Positions 19,033 to 26,843 of a stretch of DNA of 41,812 bases are shown piece by piece. The stretch comes from Halochromatium roseum (lineage in GTDB: Bacteria > Pseudomonadota > Gammaproteobacteria > Chromatiales > Chromatiaceae): NCBI RefSeq assembly GCF_016653315.1, contig NZ_NHSH01000081.1:1-41812 (forward strand). The letters are read 5' to 3'. The number at the start of each line of letters is the position of its first letter. Positions within the stretch are counted from its first letter, which is position 1. The notes under the pieces were generated by a model, which was given only the letters and a program-made list of their open reading frames with translations, was not told where the DNA came from and searched no databases. Position numbers and translations under genes: made by a program.

Positions 19033-20505
19033 TTAAGCGGCTACGGTACGCCCTCGCGCCCACTGCCGAAGCCCAGCGATCTGCGCTTCCATCACCACCG
19101 CAAGCGGCTGCGTCGCGCCCAACTGGCCGCGGATTGACTCCGTGCTCGGCTCCTGATTGCTGGCGCGAGCCGCATAGATGGCCGAGACAATGGCCTGCTC
19201 AATCCCAGCGCCGGTAAATCCCTCACTCGCTGCCGCCAGATCATCCAGACTAAAGCCGCTCGGGTCCAGACCGCGCTTGTGCAGATGGATCATAAAGATC
19301 TCGCGACGCACCTCGGGTTCTGGCAGATCGATAAAGAAGATCTCATCGAGACGCCCTTTTCGCAACAGCTCGGGTGGCAGTTGTGCGATATCGTTTGCAG
19401 TCGCGACCAGAAAGACAGCCGTCTTGCGCTCCGCCATCCAGGTCAATAGCGAACCGAGCAGACGCCGTCCTGGCCCCTCAGCACCGGAATCAACCGCTAA
19501 CCCCTTCTCGATCTCATCACACCAGAGCACACAGGGCGCCATCACATCGGCAGTGCGAAGCGCATCGCGGAGTTTACGCTCGGTCTCACCGATATACTTG
19601 TCATAGAGCCGACCAAAATCGAGCCGTAACAACGGTACCCCAAAGCGCCCAGCCACCGCCTTTGCGGCCAGGCTCTTGCCGCCGCCTTGCACCCCAAGCA
19701 GCATCACACCCTTTGGACAATCGGCCCCTTGCTCCGCGGCCAAGAAGGGCCCGCGGCGCAGATCGACCCAGGCCTTGAGCCGCTCGAGACCGGCAACCTC
19801 GGCAAAGCTCGCGGTATCGTACTCGAACGAGACCGCACCCTCTGGACTCAGCAGTTGGTACTTGGCCCGGGTAACCTCGGTGACATCCGATTCAGTGATC
19901 GCGCCATCCTTGATGATGGCATTGCGAATCAACCGGCGCGCATCGGACTCGGCCACGCCCAGAAGGTTACGCGACAGCTGCTCAACCGCACTGCGGCTCG
20001 CGCGGAAGCTACGCTTCGGATCAGCGTACTGCCAGCGCTGCGCCTCTTCGCGGATCAATGCCAGCAGCCGCTGCCGATCGGGCAGCCGCAGTTCGAAGCG
20101 CGCACAAAGATGTCTGAGTTCCGGCGGACTCTCCAACGCATGACTGACCAGCACCAAGCGCCGCGGCGCCGACTCATTGAAGCCCTGGGCAATCTCTTTC
20201 AGCAGCCGCACATGCAGCGGATGCTCCAGAAATGGATGAAAATCCAGCAATAAATAGAGACCAGGGCGCAGGGTCGCCTTGATATGGCGCAACAGATCAG
20301 GCGGATCAGCCTGCGCCCCGCTCGGCACCGCCCGACCGCCTAGCGGCCGAAGTCCATCGGTCAGAGTCCAGCAGTACACCGGCAACTGCAGCCGCAATCC
20401 GATCTCGCCAAGCAGTTCCAGCAGTCGCGGCTCTTCCAACGACTCGATCATCAGGATCGGCGTCTCCGAGCGCAGGACCACTTCAAGATCGTGCAAGTCG
20501 TTCAT
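19033..20505 (-). CDS. Ycf46-like AAA+ ATPase
   Basis: A 490-residue AAA+ protein with a degenerate N-terminal P-loop-like domain (1-220, including LLLDFHPFLEHP) and a C-terminal classic AAA module. Walker A is GVQGGGKS (271-278), Walker B LWCDEIEKG (327-335), sensor 1 Asn371 in ATANDI, and arginine fingers lie near RKGRLDE (382-388). This layout matches Ycf46, conserved in cyanobacteria and many Proteobacteria and linked to control of photosynthetic or inorganic-carbon physiology; its molecular client here is unknown. It has its own leader and is divergent from leuA. Confidence 0.85.
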   Translation of the reverse strand: MNDLHDLEVVLRSETPILMIESLEEPRLLELLGEIGLRLQLPVYCWTLTDGLRPLGGRAVPSGAQADPPDLLRHIKATLRPGLYLLLDFHPFLEHPLHVRLLKEIAQGFNESAPRRLVLVSHALESPPELRHLCARFELRLPDRQRLLALIREEAQRWQYADPKRSFRASRSAVEQLSRNLLGVAESDARRLIRNAIIKDGAITESDVTEVTRAKYQLLSPEGAVSFEYDTASFAEVAGLERLKAWVDLRRGPFLAAEQGADCPKGVMLLGVQGGGKSLAAKAVAGRFGVPLLRLDFGRLYDKYIGETERKLRDALRTADVMAPCVLWCDEIEKGLAVDSGAEGPGRRLLGSLLTWMAERKTAVFLVATANDIAQLPPELLRKGRLDEIFFIDLPEPEVRREIFMIHLHKRGLDPSGFSLDDLAAASEGFTGAGIEQAIVSAIYAARASNQEPSTESIRGQLGATQPLAVVMEAQIAGLRQWARGRTVAA

Positions 20506-20847
20506 GGAACGCAGCCAGTGTGTTGGTCAAGTCGCGATAAGATGCCAGGCAAGCAGACCCGGCGCTGGTAGAGCTTAGCGCAAAGCCCAGCACAAGTTGC
20601 GCCAAACTGCACCGAGAGAAGGCCATACCCAGCCGGGCCGTCCTGCAAGCGTGACCGAGTCAGTGCGAACCATAACAGCATCGGCAATGCTGCCGGGTGC
20701 GGTTAAAATCGTCGAACATAGAATCGCCGAACAAGGTTGTCGCCGATTGTCTCGAGCCGACGCAATGACTATGGTCCTAGCGCAAGCGGCAGCATTCTGA
20801 CTCGCGCCGAGTTCACTTGATCCGACCCGACCCGACTGAGACCCATC
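20506..20847. other. Divergent intergenic region, Ycf46-like gene / leuA
   Basis: 342 bp between the two divergent start codons. It must hold both promoters. I could not identify a convincing sigma70 box pair or an attenuator (no leucine-rich leader peptide). The GC content dips around 20700-20740. Short inverted GCAGCATT-like segments occur but are not compelling. Confidence 0.4.
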
Positions 20848-22398
20848 ATGACCGACAAAGAGCATTTGATCATCTTCGATACCACGCTGCGCGACGGCGA
20901 GCAGAGTCCGGGCGCCTCGATGACCCGCGACGAGAAGGTGCGCATCGCCACCGCTCTGGAACGACTGCGGGTCGACGTCATCGAGGCCGGCTTCCCCGCC
21001 GCCAGCAACGGCGACTTCGAGGCGGTGCAAGCGGTCGCCCGCGCCATCAAGGACAGCACCGTCTGCGGCCTCGCCCGCGCGCTCGATCGCGACATCGACC
21101 GCGCTGGCGAGGCGCTCAAGGACGCCAACGCCGGGCGCATCCACACCTTCATCGCCACCTCGCCGATCCACATGGAGAAGAAGCTCAAGATGAGCCCGGA
21201 TCAGGTGGTCGAGCAGGCGATCCATGCGGTCAAGCGCGCGCGCCAATACTGCGACGATGTCGAGTTCTCGCCCGAGGACGCCGGCCGCTCCGAGATCGAC
21301 TTCCTGTGTCGCATCCTCGAAGCGGTGATCGACGCCGGCGCGCGCACCATCAACATCCCAGACACCGTCGGCTATGCCGTGCCGCATCAATTCGGCAGCC
21401 TCATCGGCCAGCTCCGCGAGCGCATCCCGAATGCCGACAAGGCGATCTTCTCGGTGCACTGCCACAACGACCTTGGCCTCGCCGTCGCCAACTCGCTCGC
21501 CGCGGTACAGCACGGCGCGCGTCAGGTCGAGTGCACCATCAACGGCCTCGGCGAGCGCGCCGGCAACGCCGCGCTGGAAGAGGTCGTGATGACGGTGCGC
21601 ACCCGCCAGGACAGCTTCGACTGCGACACCCGGCTCGACACCACCCAGATCGTCAACTGCTCGCGGCTGGTCTCTGGCATCACCGGCTTCCCGGTGCAAC
21701 CGAACAAGGCCATCGTCGGCGCCAACGCCTTCGCCCATGAGTCCGGCATCCACCAGGACGGCGTGCTCAAGCATCGCGAGACCTACGAGATCATGCGCGC
21801 CGAGGATGTCGGCTGGCAGCAGAACCGGATGGTGCTCGGCAAGCACTCGGGCCGCAATGCCTTCCGCGCCCGCCTTGAGGAGATCGGTATCCAGTTGGGC
21901 ACAGTCGAAGAGCTGAACGAGGCCTTCCGCCGCTTCAAGGATCTCGCCGACAAGAAGCACGAGATCTTCGATGAAGACCTGCAAGCACTGGTCACCGACA
22001 CCACGCTCACCAGCGCCAACGAACGCGTCAAGCTGATCTCGCTGAGGGTCTGCTCCGAGACCGGCGAAACCCCACGCGCTGAACTGGTCCTGAGTGTCGA
22101 CGGCGAGGAGGAGCCCGGCACCGCAATTGGCGGCGGTCCGGTCGATGCCACCTTCCGCGCCATCGAATCGATCGTGAACAGCGGCAGCACGCTCAAGCTG
22201 TATTCGGTCAACGCGATCACCAGCGGCACCGATGCGCAGGGTGAGGTCACGGTCCGGCTCGAGAAGGGCGGACGCGTGGTCAACGGCGCCGGCGCCGACA
22301 CCGACATCGTCATCGCCTCCGCCAAGGCCTATCTGAACGCGCTGAACAAGCTCAGCACCGTTGCTGAGCGCGCCCATCCGCAGACCGGAGATGTCTGA
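20848..22398 (+). CDS. leuA: 2-isopropylmalate synthase
   Basis: First committed enzyme of leucine biosynthesis, condensing acetyl-CoA with 2-oxoisovalerate. The 516-residue product has the HMGL-like catalytic opening [16 protein letters not shown] (11-26), the metal motif [13 protein letters not shown] with its two His, [13 protein letters not shown], and [15 protein letters not shown]-terminal regulatory LeuA dimer domain from about 390 ([20 protein letters not shown]) would be the leucine feedback site. Length is that of the bacterial long form. The gene is monocistronic here and no leuBCD is nearby. Confidence 0.96.
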   Translation: MTDKEHLIIFDTTLRDGEQSPGASMTRDEKVRIATALERLRVDVIEAGFPAASNGDFEAVQAVARAIKDSTVCGLARALDRDIDRAGEALKDANAGRIHTFIATSPIHMEKKLKMSPDQVVEQAIHAVKRARQYCDDVEFSPEDAGRSEIDFLCRILEAVIDAGARTINIPDTVGYAVPHQFGSLIGQLRERIPNADKAIFSVHCHNDLGLAVANSLAAVQHGARQVECTINGLGERAGNAALEEVVMTVRTRQDSFDCDTRLDTTQIVNCSRLVSGITGFPVQPNKAIVGANAFAHESGIHQDGVLKHRETYEIMRAEDVGWQQNRMVLGKHSGRNAFRARLEEIGIQLGTVEELNEAFRRFKDLADKKHEIFDEDLQALVTDTTLTSANERVKLISLRVCSETGETPRAELVLSVDGEEEPGTAIGGGPVDATFRAIESIVNSGSTLKLYSVNAITSGTDAQGEVTVRLEKGGRVVNGAGADTDIVIASAKAYLNALNKLSTVAERAHPQTGDV

Positions 22399-22574
22399 GG
22401 CTGTGCGCGAGATGAGGCTGGTGCTTGCCGGGTCAGGGTCAGGGTCCGAACCCGAACTCAAGCTAGAGTTCAAGGATGAGTTCACGTTGCGACCAGGCTT
22501 GCAGGGTCGATCTGCTCGACAGCCTGCCTCGCAACCAGACCCAGGGCTGCTTGGCTGCTCCTCGCGGCACTGCC

Positions 22575-22625
22575 ATGAGCTTCGCCGTCATGAGCATCGC
22601 CGTCATGAGCATCGCTGTCATGAGC
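22575..22625 (+). repeat. 15-bp tandem repeat upstream of UDG gene
   Basis: Three full copies and a partial fourth of ATGAGCATCGCCGTC (22575, 22590, 22605, partial at 22620), with one or two mismatches. The unit length is a multiple of three and each copy starts with ATG in frame with the downstream glycosylase gene, so an expanded start region would read through. It lies in the 281-bp gap after leuA. Confidence 0.85.
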
Positions 22626-22679
22626 AACCCATACACGAGCGGCAATTTCAAGCGCTGCAAACTCAAGACCGGCGTTGTC

Positions 22680-23930
22680 ATGGATGAATCCCACCGCCTG
22701 TACTATCTGAAGGCCATGGGTATCCAGGTCTGGCAGCCGCGTATCGCTGGCGAGTCGCTTGCAACGCCAGCACCGGTCGTGCTCGCGCATAACGCGCCGC
22801 AGCCGGCGCTTACCCAGCACCCAGCGCCCGGGACCGAGTCGCAACTGGGTCCAGATCAGGGTCGCAAGCCAAGTCCGACATCGACCACAAACCCGGCAAC
22901 AGCGACGAGTGCGACCGGCGCCCAAGCAGCCTTGCAAGCCATTGCGCGCGCCTCAGCAGCCCGCAAGGCAAGAGACGGGAAGGCAGCAACAGCGACAGGT
23001 TCGTCACCCGCCGTGAGCGCAAGCGCCAGCCGGCAAGCAGCGACCCGGCCCGCAACAGCGAGCACCGTGCCGCCGGCCAGTCCGCCAGCCTCAGCCCTAT
23101 CAACGCTCTCGCAGCCTGCTGCGCAAACCGCAGTGCCGCTCCAGCAACCGACAGCGGCTCCGGCTTCGACAGCATTCTCGTCATCCTCTGCCGAATCCAG
23201 CCAGCCTCCGCCCTGGCTCGACGAGCCACCACCTTGGAGCGATTACGAGCAACTGCCTTGGCCAAGCGAGTCAGAGCTTCCAGACATCGCGCAGGATCTC
23301 GATCCAGGTGCCAGTATGCCGGCTCCTGACTTAGCCGCCGAACAGCACACCATCGCCAACCTCGACTGGGAGGCGCTCGCAGCCAGCGTCGCCGAATGCC
23401 GCCGCTGCAAGCTCTGCCAGACCCGCACCAAGACCGTCTTTGGCACCGGTGACCGCCAGGCCGAATTGCTCTTCGTCGGTGAAGGCCCCGGCCAAGATGA
23501 GGACCGACAGGGCGAGCCCTTCGTCGGCCGCGCCGGCCAGCTGCTGAACAAGATGCTCGCCGCGGTCGGGCTGACCCGCGAGCAGGTCTACATCGCCAAC
23601 ATCGTCAAATGCCGGCCACCGGGTAACCGCAATCCAGAGCCTGACGAGGCCAACGCCTGCCGCCCCTATCTGGAACGCCAGATCGCGCTGATCCAGCCCA
23701 AGCTCATCGTCAGCCTCGGCGCCGTCTCCGCCAACAACCTGCTCGGCAACACCGAAGCCGTCGGTCGCCTGCGCGGCAAGCCGCATCAGTACCAGCCCGG
23801 CCAAGGCGCCGCGCCGATCCCGCTGATCGTCACCTATCACCCGTCATATTACCTACGCAGCCCGGCCGAGAAGGCCAAGGGTTGGCAGGATCTGCAGCGG
23901 ATCATTAAAGCCCTCCGACCATCTGCTTGA
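22680..23930 (+). CDS. Uracil-DNA glycosylase, Fe-S type, with long low-complexity linker
   Basis: DNA repair enzyme that excises uracil. The 416-residue product starts at the family N-terminus MDESHRLYYLKAMGI (22680), chosen although the frame is open back to 22476. The Fe-S UDG domain occupies about 228-416, with CRRCKLC ligands, the catalytic motif GEGPGQDEDRQGEPFVGRAG, NIVKCRPPGNRNP with a third Cys, and the HPSYYLR motif. Residues about 30-225 are an Ala/Ser/Pro/Gln-rich segment with an acidic Trp/Pro patch (PPPWSDYEQLPWPSE). This makes the protein far longer than the usual 200-300 residues. Confidence 0.9.
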   Translation: MDESHRLYYLKAMGIQVWQPRIAGESLATPAPVVLAHNAPQPALTQHPAPGTESQLGPDQGRKPSPTSTTNPATATSATGAQAALQAIARASAARKARDGKAATATGSSPAVSASASRQAATRPATASTVPPASPPASALSTLSQPAAQTAVPLQQPTAAPASTAFSSSSAESSQPPPWLDEPPPWSDYEQLPWPSESELPDIAQDLDPGASMPAPDLAAEQHTIANLDWEALAASVAECRRCKLCQTRTKTVFGTGDRQAELLFVGEGPGQDEDRQGEPFVGRAGQLLNKMLAAVGLTREQVYIANIVKCRPPGNRNPEPDEANACRPYLERQIALIQPKLIVSLGAVSANNLLGNTEAVGRLRGKPHQYQPGQGAAPIPLIVTYHPSYYLRSPAEKAKGWQDLQRIIKALRPSA

Positions 23931-23946
23931 ACCGATCGAAACCGTC

Positions 23947-23998
23947 CTCTTACTGCAAACTCTTACTGCAAACTCTTACTGGAACCTCTTACTGGAAC
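23947..23998 (+). repeat. 13-bp tandem repeat (four copies)
   Basis: Four head-to-tail copies of a 13-base unit: two CTCTTACTGCAAA (23947-23959, 23960-23972), then two CTCTTACTGGAAC (23973-23985, 23986-23998). It starts 16 bp after the UDG stop and ends 19 bp before the truncated ATPase-like gene. The two sub-types suggest duplication of a dimer or stepwise slippage. Confidence 0.9.
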
Positions 23999-24017
23999 AA
24001 CGAACCACGGAGCAGCC

Positions 24018-24254
24018 ATGACGATTGCGTTTCCCTACGGCCTCGCCGATTATCGCGCGCTGATCAAAGAGGGCTATCTCTACATCGATCGCAGCGACCG
24101 TCTTCCACTGATTGAGCAGACAGGTCGGCAATTGATTTTCCTGCGCCGGCGGCGATTCGGTAAAACCCTGTGGCTATCGCTGCTAGCCCGAATGCTTCAT
24201 AAACCAGCTAGTCAGGGCAAGCACCGGCCACCGAGGGGCAAATATCGAGCCTGA
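24018..24254 (+). pseudogene. Truncated AAA-ATPase-like/PD-(D/E)XK family protein
   Basis: The first 60 or so codons match the start of the AAA-ATPase-like family also present intact at 39787-41604: FPYGLADYRALIKEGYLYIDRSDR, then GRQLIFLRRRRFGKTLWLSLL with the P-loop-like RRFGKT. After residue 60 the similarity ends and the frame stops at 78 residues, against 605 for the full protein. The ATPase remainder and nuclease domain are missing, so it is almost certainly non-functional, unless the fragment makes a short peptide. Confidence 0.85.
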
Positions 24255-24301
24255 CAACGGCTATCGGCGGACACCGGAGCGCGCGACCTCACCAATCCAG
24301 C

Positions 24302-24451
24302 CTGGCAGGCGATCACGACCACTGGAGCACGAGCCGATTTGACGGTCTGCAGGCCAAATGTCCGGTGATCGCCGAGGACATCGGCGTGCCGACCGGCAGC
24401 GTCATCATCGAGGCGAGTGACAGGTTGCGGGCGCAGGCGGCTGTTGGCTGA
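24302..24451 (+). pseudogene. Unidentified coding remnant
   Basis: An open frame without a start reads protein-like at its end (LQAKCPVIAEDIGVPTG then SVIIEASDRLRAQAAVG) before a TGA at 24449. It follows the truncated ATPase-like gene by about 50 bp and ends just before lrgB, which is convergent. I cannot name its family. It looks like the 3' end of a gene whose 5' part was deleted, which would fit the same rearrangement that truncated the ATPase-like gene. Confidence 0.3.
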
Positions 24452-24459
24452 CCGATCGC

Positions 24460-25188
24460 TCAGCCCGACCCGATCCAACCGAGCAAGGGCGGCAACAACA
24501 GCGCCGTGGCAAAGGCCGAGAGCGCCATCGCCAGTCCAGCGAAGGCACCCATGGTGGCATCGACCTGAAACGCCCGGGCGGTCCCAAGACCATGGGCGCT
24601 GAGGCCGAGCGCAAAGCCCTGCACCGCCGGGTCTTGGCAGCGCAGCAGGCGCAGCACGGCGGTGCCGAACACCGCCCCGACCACGCCGGTGCTGATCACC
24701 AGCACCGCGGTCAGGGTCGGGATGCCGCCGATCTTCTCGCTGATGCCCATGGCCACCGGCGCGGTCACGGATTTCGGTGCCAGAGACAGCAGGATCGCAG
24801 GCTCGGCGCCGAACAGCGCCGCGAGGCCGATCGCGCTGAGGCCGGCCGTGGCGACCCCGACCGGCAAGGCGACCAGGATCGGCAGCGCGAGCGCACGCAA
24901 CCGATGACGTTGGCGATAGAGCGGGATGGCGAGGGCCACGGTGGCCGGGCCGAGCAGGAAGTGGATGAACTGAGCCCCCTCGAAGTAGATCGGATAGGGG
25001 GTGTCGGTGAGCCAGAGCAGGCCGATCAGCAGGGCGATGGCGACCATCACCGGATTGAGCAGCGGCGTGCTGCCGGCCAGGCGATAGAGGCGCAACGCGA
25101 TCAGGTAGCAGGTCAGGGTCGCGGTCAGCCACAGCAGCGGCAAGGCAGCGAGATAGACCCAGATGTCACTCAAGCGCGCGTCAGCCAC
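24460..25188 (-). CDS. lrgB: LrgB-family membrane protein
   Basis: A 242-residue polytopic protein of the LrgB/CidB family, partner of LrgA in holin/antiholin-like pairs linked to murein hydrolase control and, in some bacteria and plastids, to export of pyruvate or glycolate. Family motifs are visible: LGPATVALAIPLY, APKSVTAPVAMGISEKIGGIP, FGLSAHGLGTARAFQ-type (here ALGLSAHGLGTARAFQVD) and EGAFAGLAM-type (MGAFAGLAMALS). The GTG start at 25188 overlaps the lrgA stop by eight bases, so the two are translationally coupled. Confidence 0.92.
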   Translation of the reverse strand: MADARLSDIWVYLAALPLLWLTATLTCYLIALRLYRLAGSTPLLNPVMVAIALLIGLLWLTDTPYPIYFEGAQFIHFLLGPATVALAIPLYRQRHRLRALALPILVALPVGVATAGLSAIGLAALFGAEPAILLSLAPKSVTAPVAMGISEKIGGIPTLTAVLVISTGVVGAVFGTAVLRLLRCQDPAVQGFALGLSAHGLGTARAFQVDATMGAFAGLAMALSAFATALLLPPLLGWIGSG

Positions 25189-25546
25189 CGCTCGGTCTCC
25201 GCCACCAAGCCATGAGGCGACGCATGCCGGCCATCGTCAGCGCGGTGACCACCAGGGTGATCAGGGTGCCGAGGACGAGGGCCAGCGCGAGCGCTTGCCA
25301 GTGTTCCCGCACCCGCTCCCAATGCAGCATGACGCCGACGCCGGCGGGCACGAACAGCAGCGACAGGTGGGCGAGCAGTGTATCGGCGGTGCGTCCGACC
25401 TCATCGGCAACGCCACCGTGCAGGAACAGCCAGCCGAGCAGCAGGAGCATCCCGAGCACTGGTCCAGGGATTGGCAGCGCGGCCAGTTGGACCAAGGTCT
25501 CGCCAAGCAGTTGGCAGAGGAGAATCAGCAGCAGGGCTTCGAGCAT
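25181..25546 (-). CDS. lrgA: CidA/LrgA-family holin-like protein
   Basis: About 121 residues with four hydrophobic helices. Family motifs are LCQLLGETLVQLAALPIPGPVLGMLLLL near the N-terminus and LLFVPAGVGVMLHWERVREH in the middle, followed by a last helix and a basic Arg/Trp-rich tail. Starts at 25546 (ATG) rather than 25582 because the family begins MLEALLLILL. It starts 13 bp after the CRR6-like gene and overlaps lrgB, as part of a four-gene unit headed by a KfrA-like protein. Confidence 0.9.
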   Translation of the reverse strand: MLEALLLILLCQLLGETLVQLAALPIPGPVLGMLLLLGWLFLHGGVADEVGRTADTLLAHLSLLFVPAGVGVMLHWERVREHWQALALALVLGTLITLVVTALTMAGMRRLMAWWRRPSGG

Positions 25547-25559
25547 TCGGGTAATGATC

Positions 25560-26102
25560 TCAGGCCTGTAACGACGCCTCAATCAATTGCGCCACCTCCT
25601 CGGTGATGCGCTGGTTGTTCTCCTCGGGCAGCTCCAGGCGATCGTAGAGTTCGTTCATCTGATCGAACAGCTGCAGCAACACGCGGCTGATCTCGCTCGG
25701 GTCATCGAACTGCCAGCCAACGATTCCCTGTTGGCGCCGCTCGACATGACCCCGGCAGAGCAGGCGCAGCACATGCGGGATGCTGTCGCCGGTCTTCTCG
25801 GCGAAGTGCAGCCAATAGGGCCATTCGGCGGTCAGCGCGGCGAAATAGGCGCGGATCTCGGGGATCTCGGCGGTCTCGTGCGGGTCGCGGTCCCAGCCGC
25901 CGAAGTAGAAGGTCAGCCTGCCCTCCCAGTGCAAGGCGCTGGGCGCGTCCTCGCTGAGCAGCTCGAGCTTGCCGAGCAGCGGTTGGATGTCGCGGCACTC
26001 GACCGACTCGCGGGTGATCTCGATCGCCAGCAGCTCATCCTTGGCCGGTGACAGGCGGGCGCGGGGATAGCGGGGCTGGTACTGGGGTGCGGCTGTCGAC
26101 AT
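25560..26102 (-). CDS. CRR6-domain-like protein of unknown function
   Basis: 180 residues, soluble and acidic. The central motif GGWDRDPHETAEIPEIRAYF followed by LTAEWPYWLHF resembles the chlororespiratory reduction 6 (CRR6) domain, in which an acidic Asp-Pro/Glu-Ile-Pro-Glu segment precedes an aromatic stretch. CRR6 proteins were first described in chloroplast NDH assembly; bacterial members are uncharacterised. It sits 28 bp downstream of the KfrA-like gene and directly before lrgAB. The family match is by eye and moderate. Confidence 0.6.
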   Translation of the reverse strand: MSTAAPQYQPRYPRARLSPAKDELLAIEITRESVECRDIQPLLGKLELLSEDAPSALHWEGRLTFYFGGWDRDPHETAEIPEIRAYFAALTAEWPYWLHFAEKTGDSIPHVLRLLCRGHVERRQQGIVGWQFDDPSEISRVLLQLFDQMNELYDRLELPEENNQRITEEVAQLIEASLQA

Positions 26103-26130
26103 GGCGAGGCTCCGGTGTGGGTCGCAGTGA

Positions 26131-26724
26131 TCAATGCTCGGTGGGTTGCGGCTGACCGCGAATGGTCTCGATCAGCTGGGTCAGCTGTTCCTGCTGAGAC
26201 GCGCGCTCACGCAGGGTGGCGAGCTCGATGCGCAGCTCAGCAAGCTGTTGCTCGGCCTGCTGGCGGGCCAGGCGCTCTTCGTCAAGGCGATGTTCAAGGG
26301 CACGGAGCGTCTGCCCGCTGAGCGCCAGGGTCTGTTTCGCTTGGCGCTGCGTGTCCTGCTCACGCGCGGCCTCGGCCTGCAGCCGGGCGACCTCTTCGCT
26401 GAGCCGATCGCGTTCGCGCTCGAGCGCCTGCTGCTTGCCGGTAAGTGCTTGGCGCTCGCGGGTCAGTTGCGCCTGTGCCTGTTGCCAGGCGAGCGCCCAG
26501 AGATGGCGGATGGCGTGATCGATGGATCGGGGGATTTCGGGGGGATCGTCGACCTGCAGCTTAGGTTGCGCCGCACGCCACTCAGCGAGCCAGGGGGTGA
26601 TCCGATTCGGCGAGCCGCCGCCCAAGCGCGCACGCACCGCCTGCACGGTCGGATGCACACCCTCGGCCGCAAGGCCATCGGCAGCCTGCAGCACTTGCTC
26701 ACGGGTGACACCAGTGCGGGGCAT
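26131..26724 (-). CDS. KfrA-like DNA-binding coiled-coil protein
   Basis: 197 residues. The N-terminal 50 (VTREQVLQAADGLAAEG, then a helix-turn-helix ending NRITPWLAEWR) match the plasmid replication region DNA-binding domain found in KfrA. Residues about 85-185 are a long Gln/Glu/Arg/Leu coiled coil. KfrA proteins repress their own promoters by binding inverted repeats. Nested repeats lie 29 bp upstream of this start (26753-26785), so autoregulation is likely. Finding it at the head of an lrgAB operon, and not with par genes, is unusual. Confidence 0.85.
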   Translation of the reverse strand: MPRTGVTREQVLQAADGLAAEGVHPTVQAVRARLGGGSPNRITPWLAEWRAAQPKLQVDDPPEIPRSIDHAIRHLWALAWQQAQAQLTRERQALTGKQQALERERDRLSEEVARLQAEAAREQDTQRQAKQTLALSGQTLRALEHRLDEERLARQQAEQQLAELRIELATLRERASQQEQLTQLIETIRGQPQPTEH

Positions 26725-26752
26725 GAGTGGTCCCTGGCGGTTGACGGATGCT

Positions 26753-26785
26753 CATAACATAGCATAACGAATCGGTTATGTTATG
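26753..26785. promoter_or_regulatory. Nested inverted repeats in the KfrA-like/sodium channel divergent promoter
   Basis: Between the divergent start codons lie CATAACAT (26753-26760), CATAAC (26763-26768), GTTATG (26775-26780) and TTATG (26781-26785). The inner pair is a perfect six-base dyad with a six-base spacer, and the outer pair forms a second AT-rich dyad. TATGCT/TATGTT-type -10 boxes can be read in both directions inside it. A repressor bound here could control both transcription units. The operator role is inferred. Confidence 0.65.
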
Positions 26786-26843
26786 ATCCGATGCCCTGTT
26801 TTCCTCCCTTTCCTCCCCCTTCCGTGTTCTGGAGTACCTCCCG

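Noticed and set aside
20575-22485. 636-residue minus-strand ORF antisense to leuA
   Set aside because: It is a shadow of leuA, which has all catalytic motifs. The antisense product is Asp/Ala/Val/Gly-rich without any recognisable domain, an effect of strong GC bias at third positions.
22476-22679. In-frame 68-codon extension upstream of the uracil-DNA glycosylase
   Set aside because: The conserved enzyme start MDESHRLYYL lies at 22680; the extension is mostly the 15-bp repeat.
24212-25132. 306-residue minus-strand ORF overlapping lrgB in another frame
   Set aside because: lrgB reads through the same bases with clear family motifs; this frame is Arg/Pro-rich noise.
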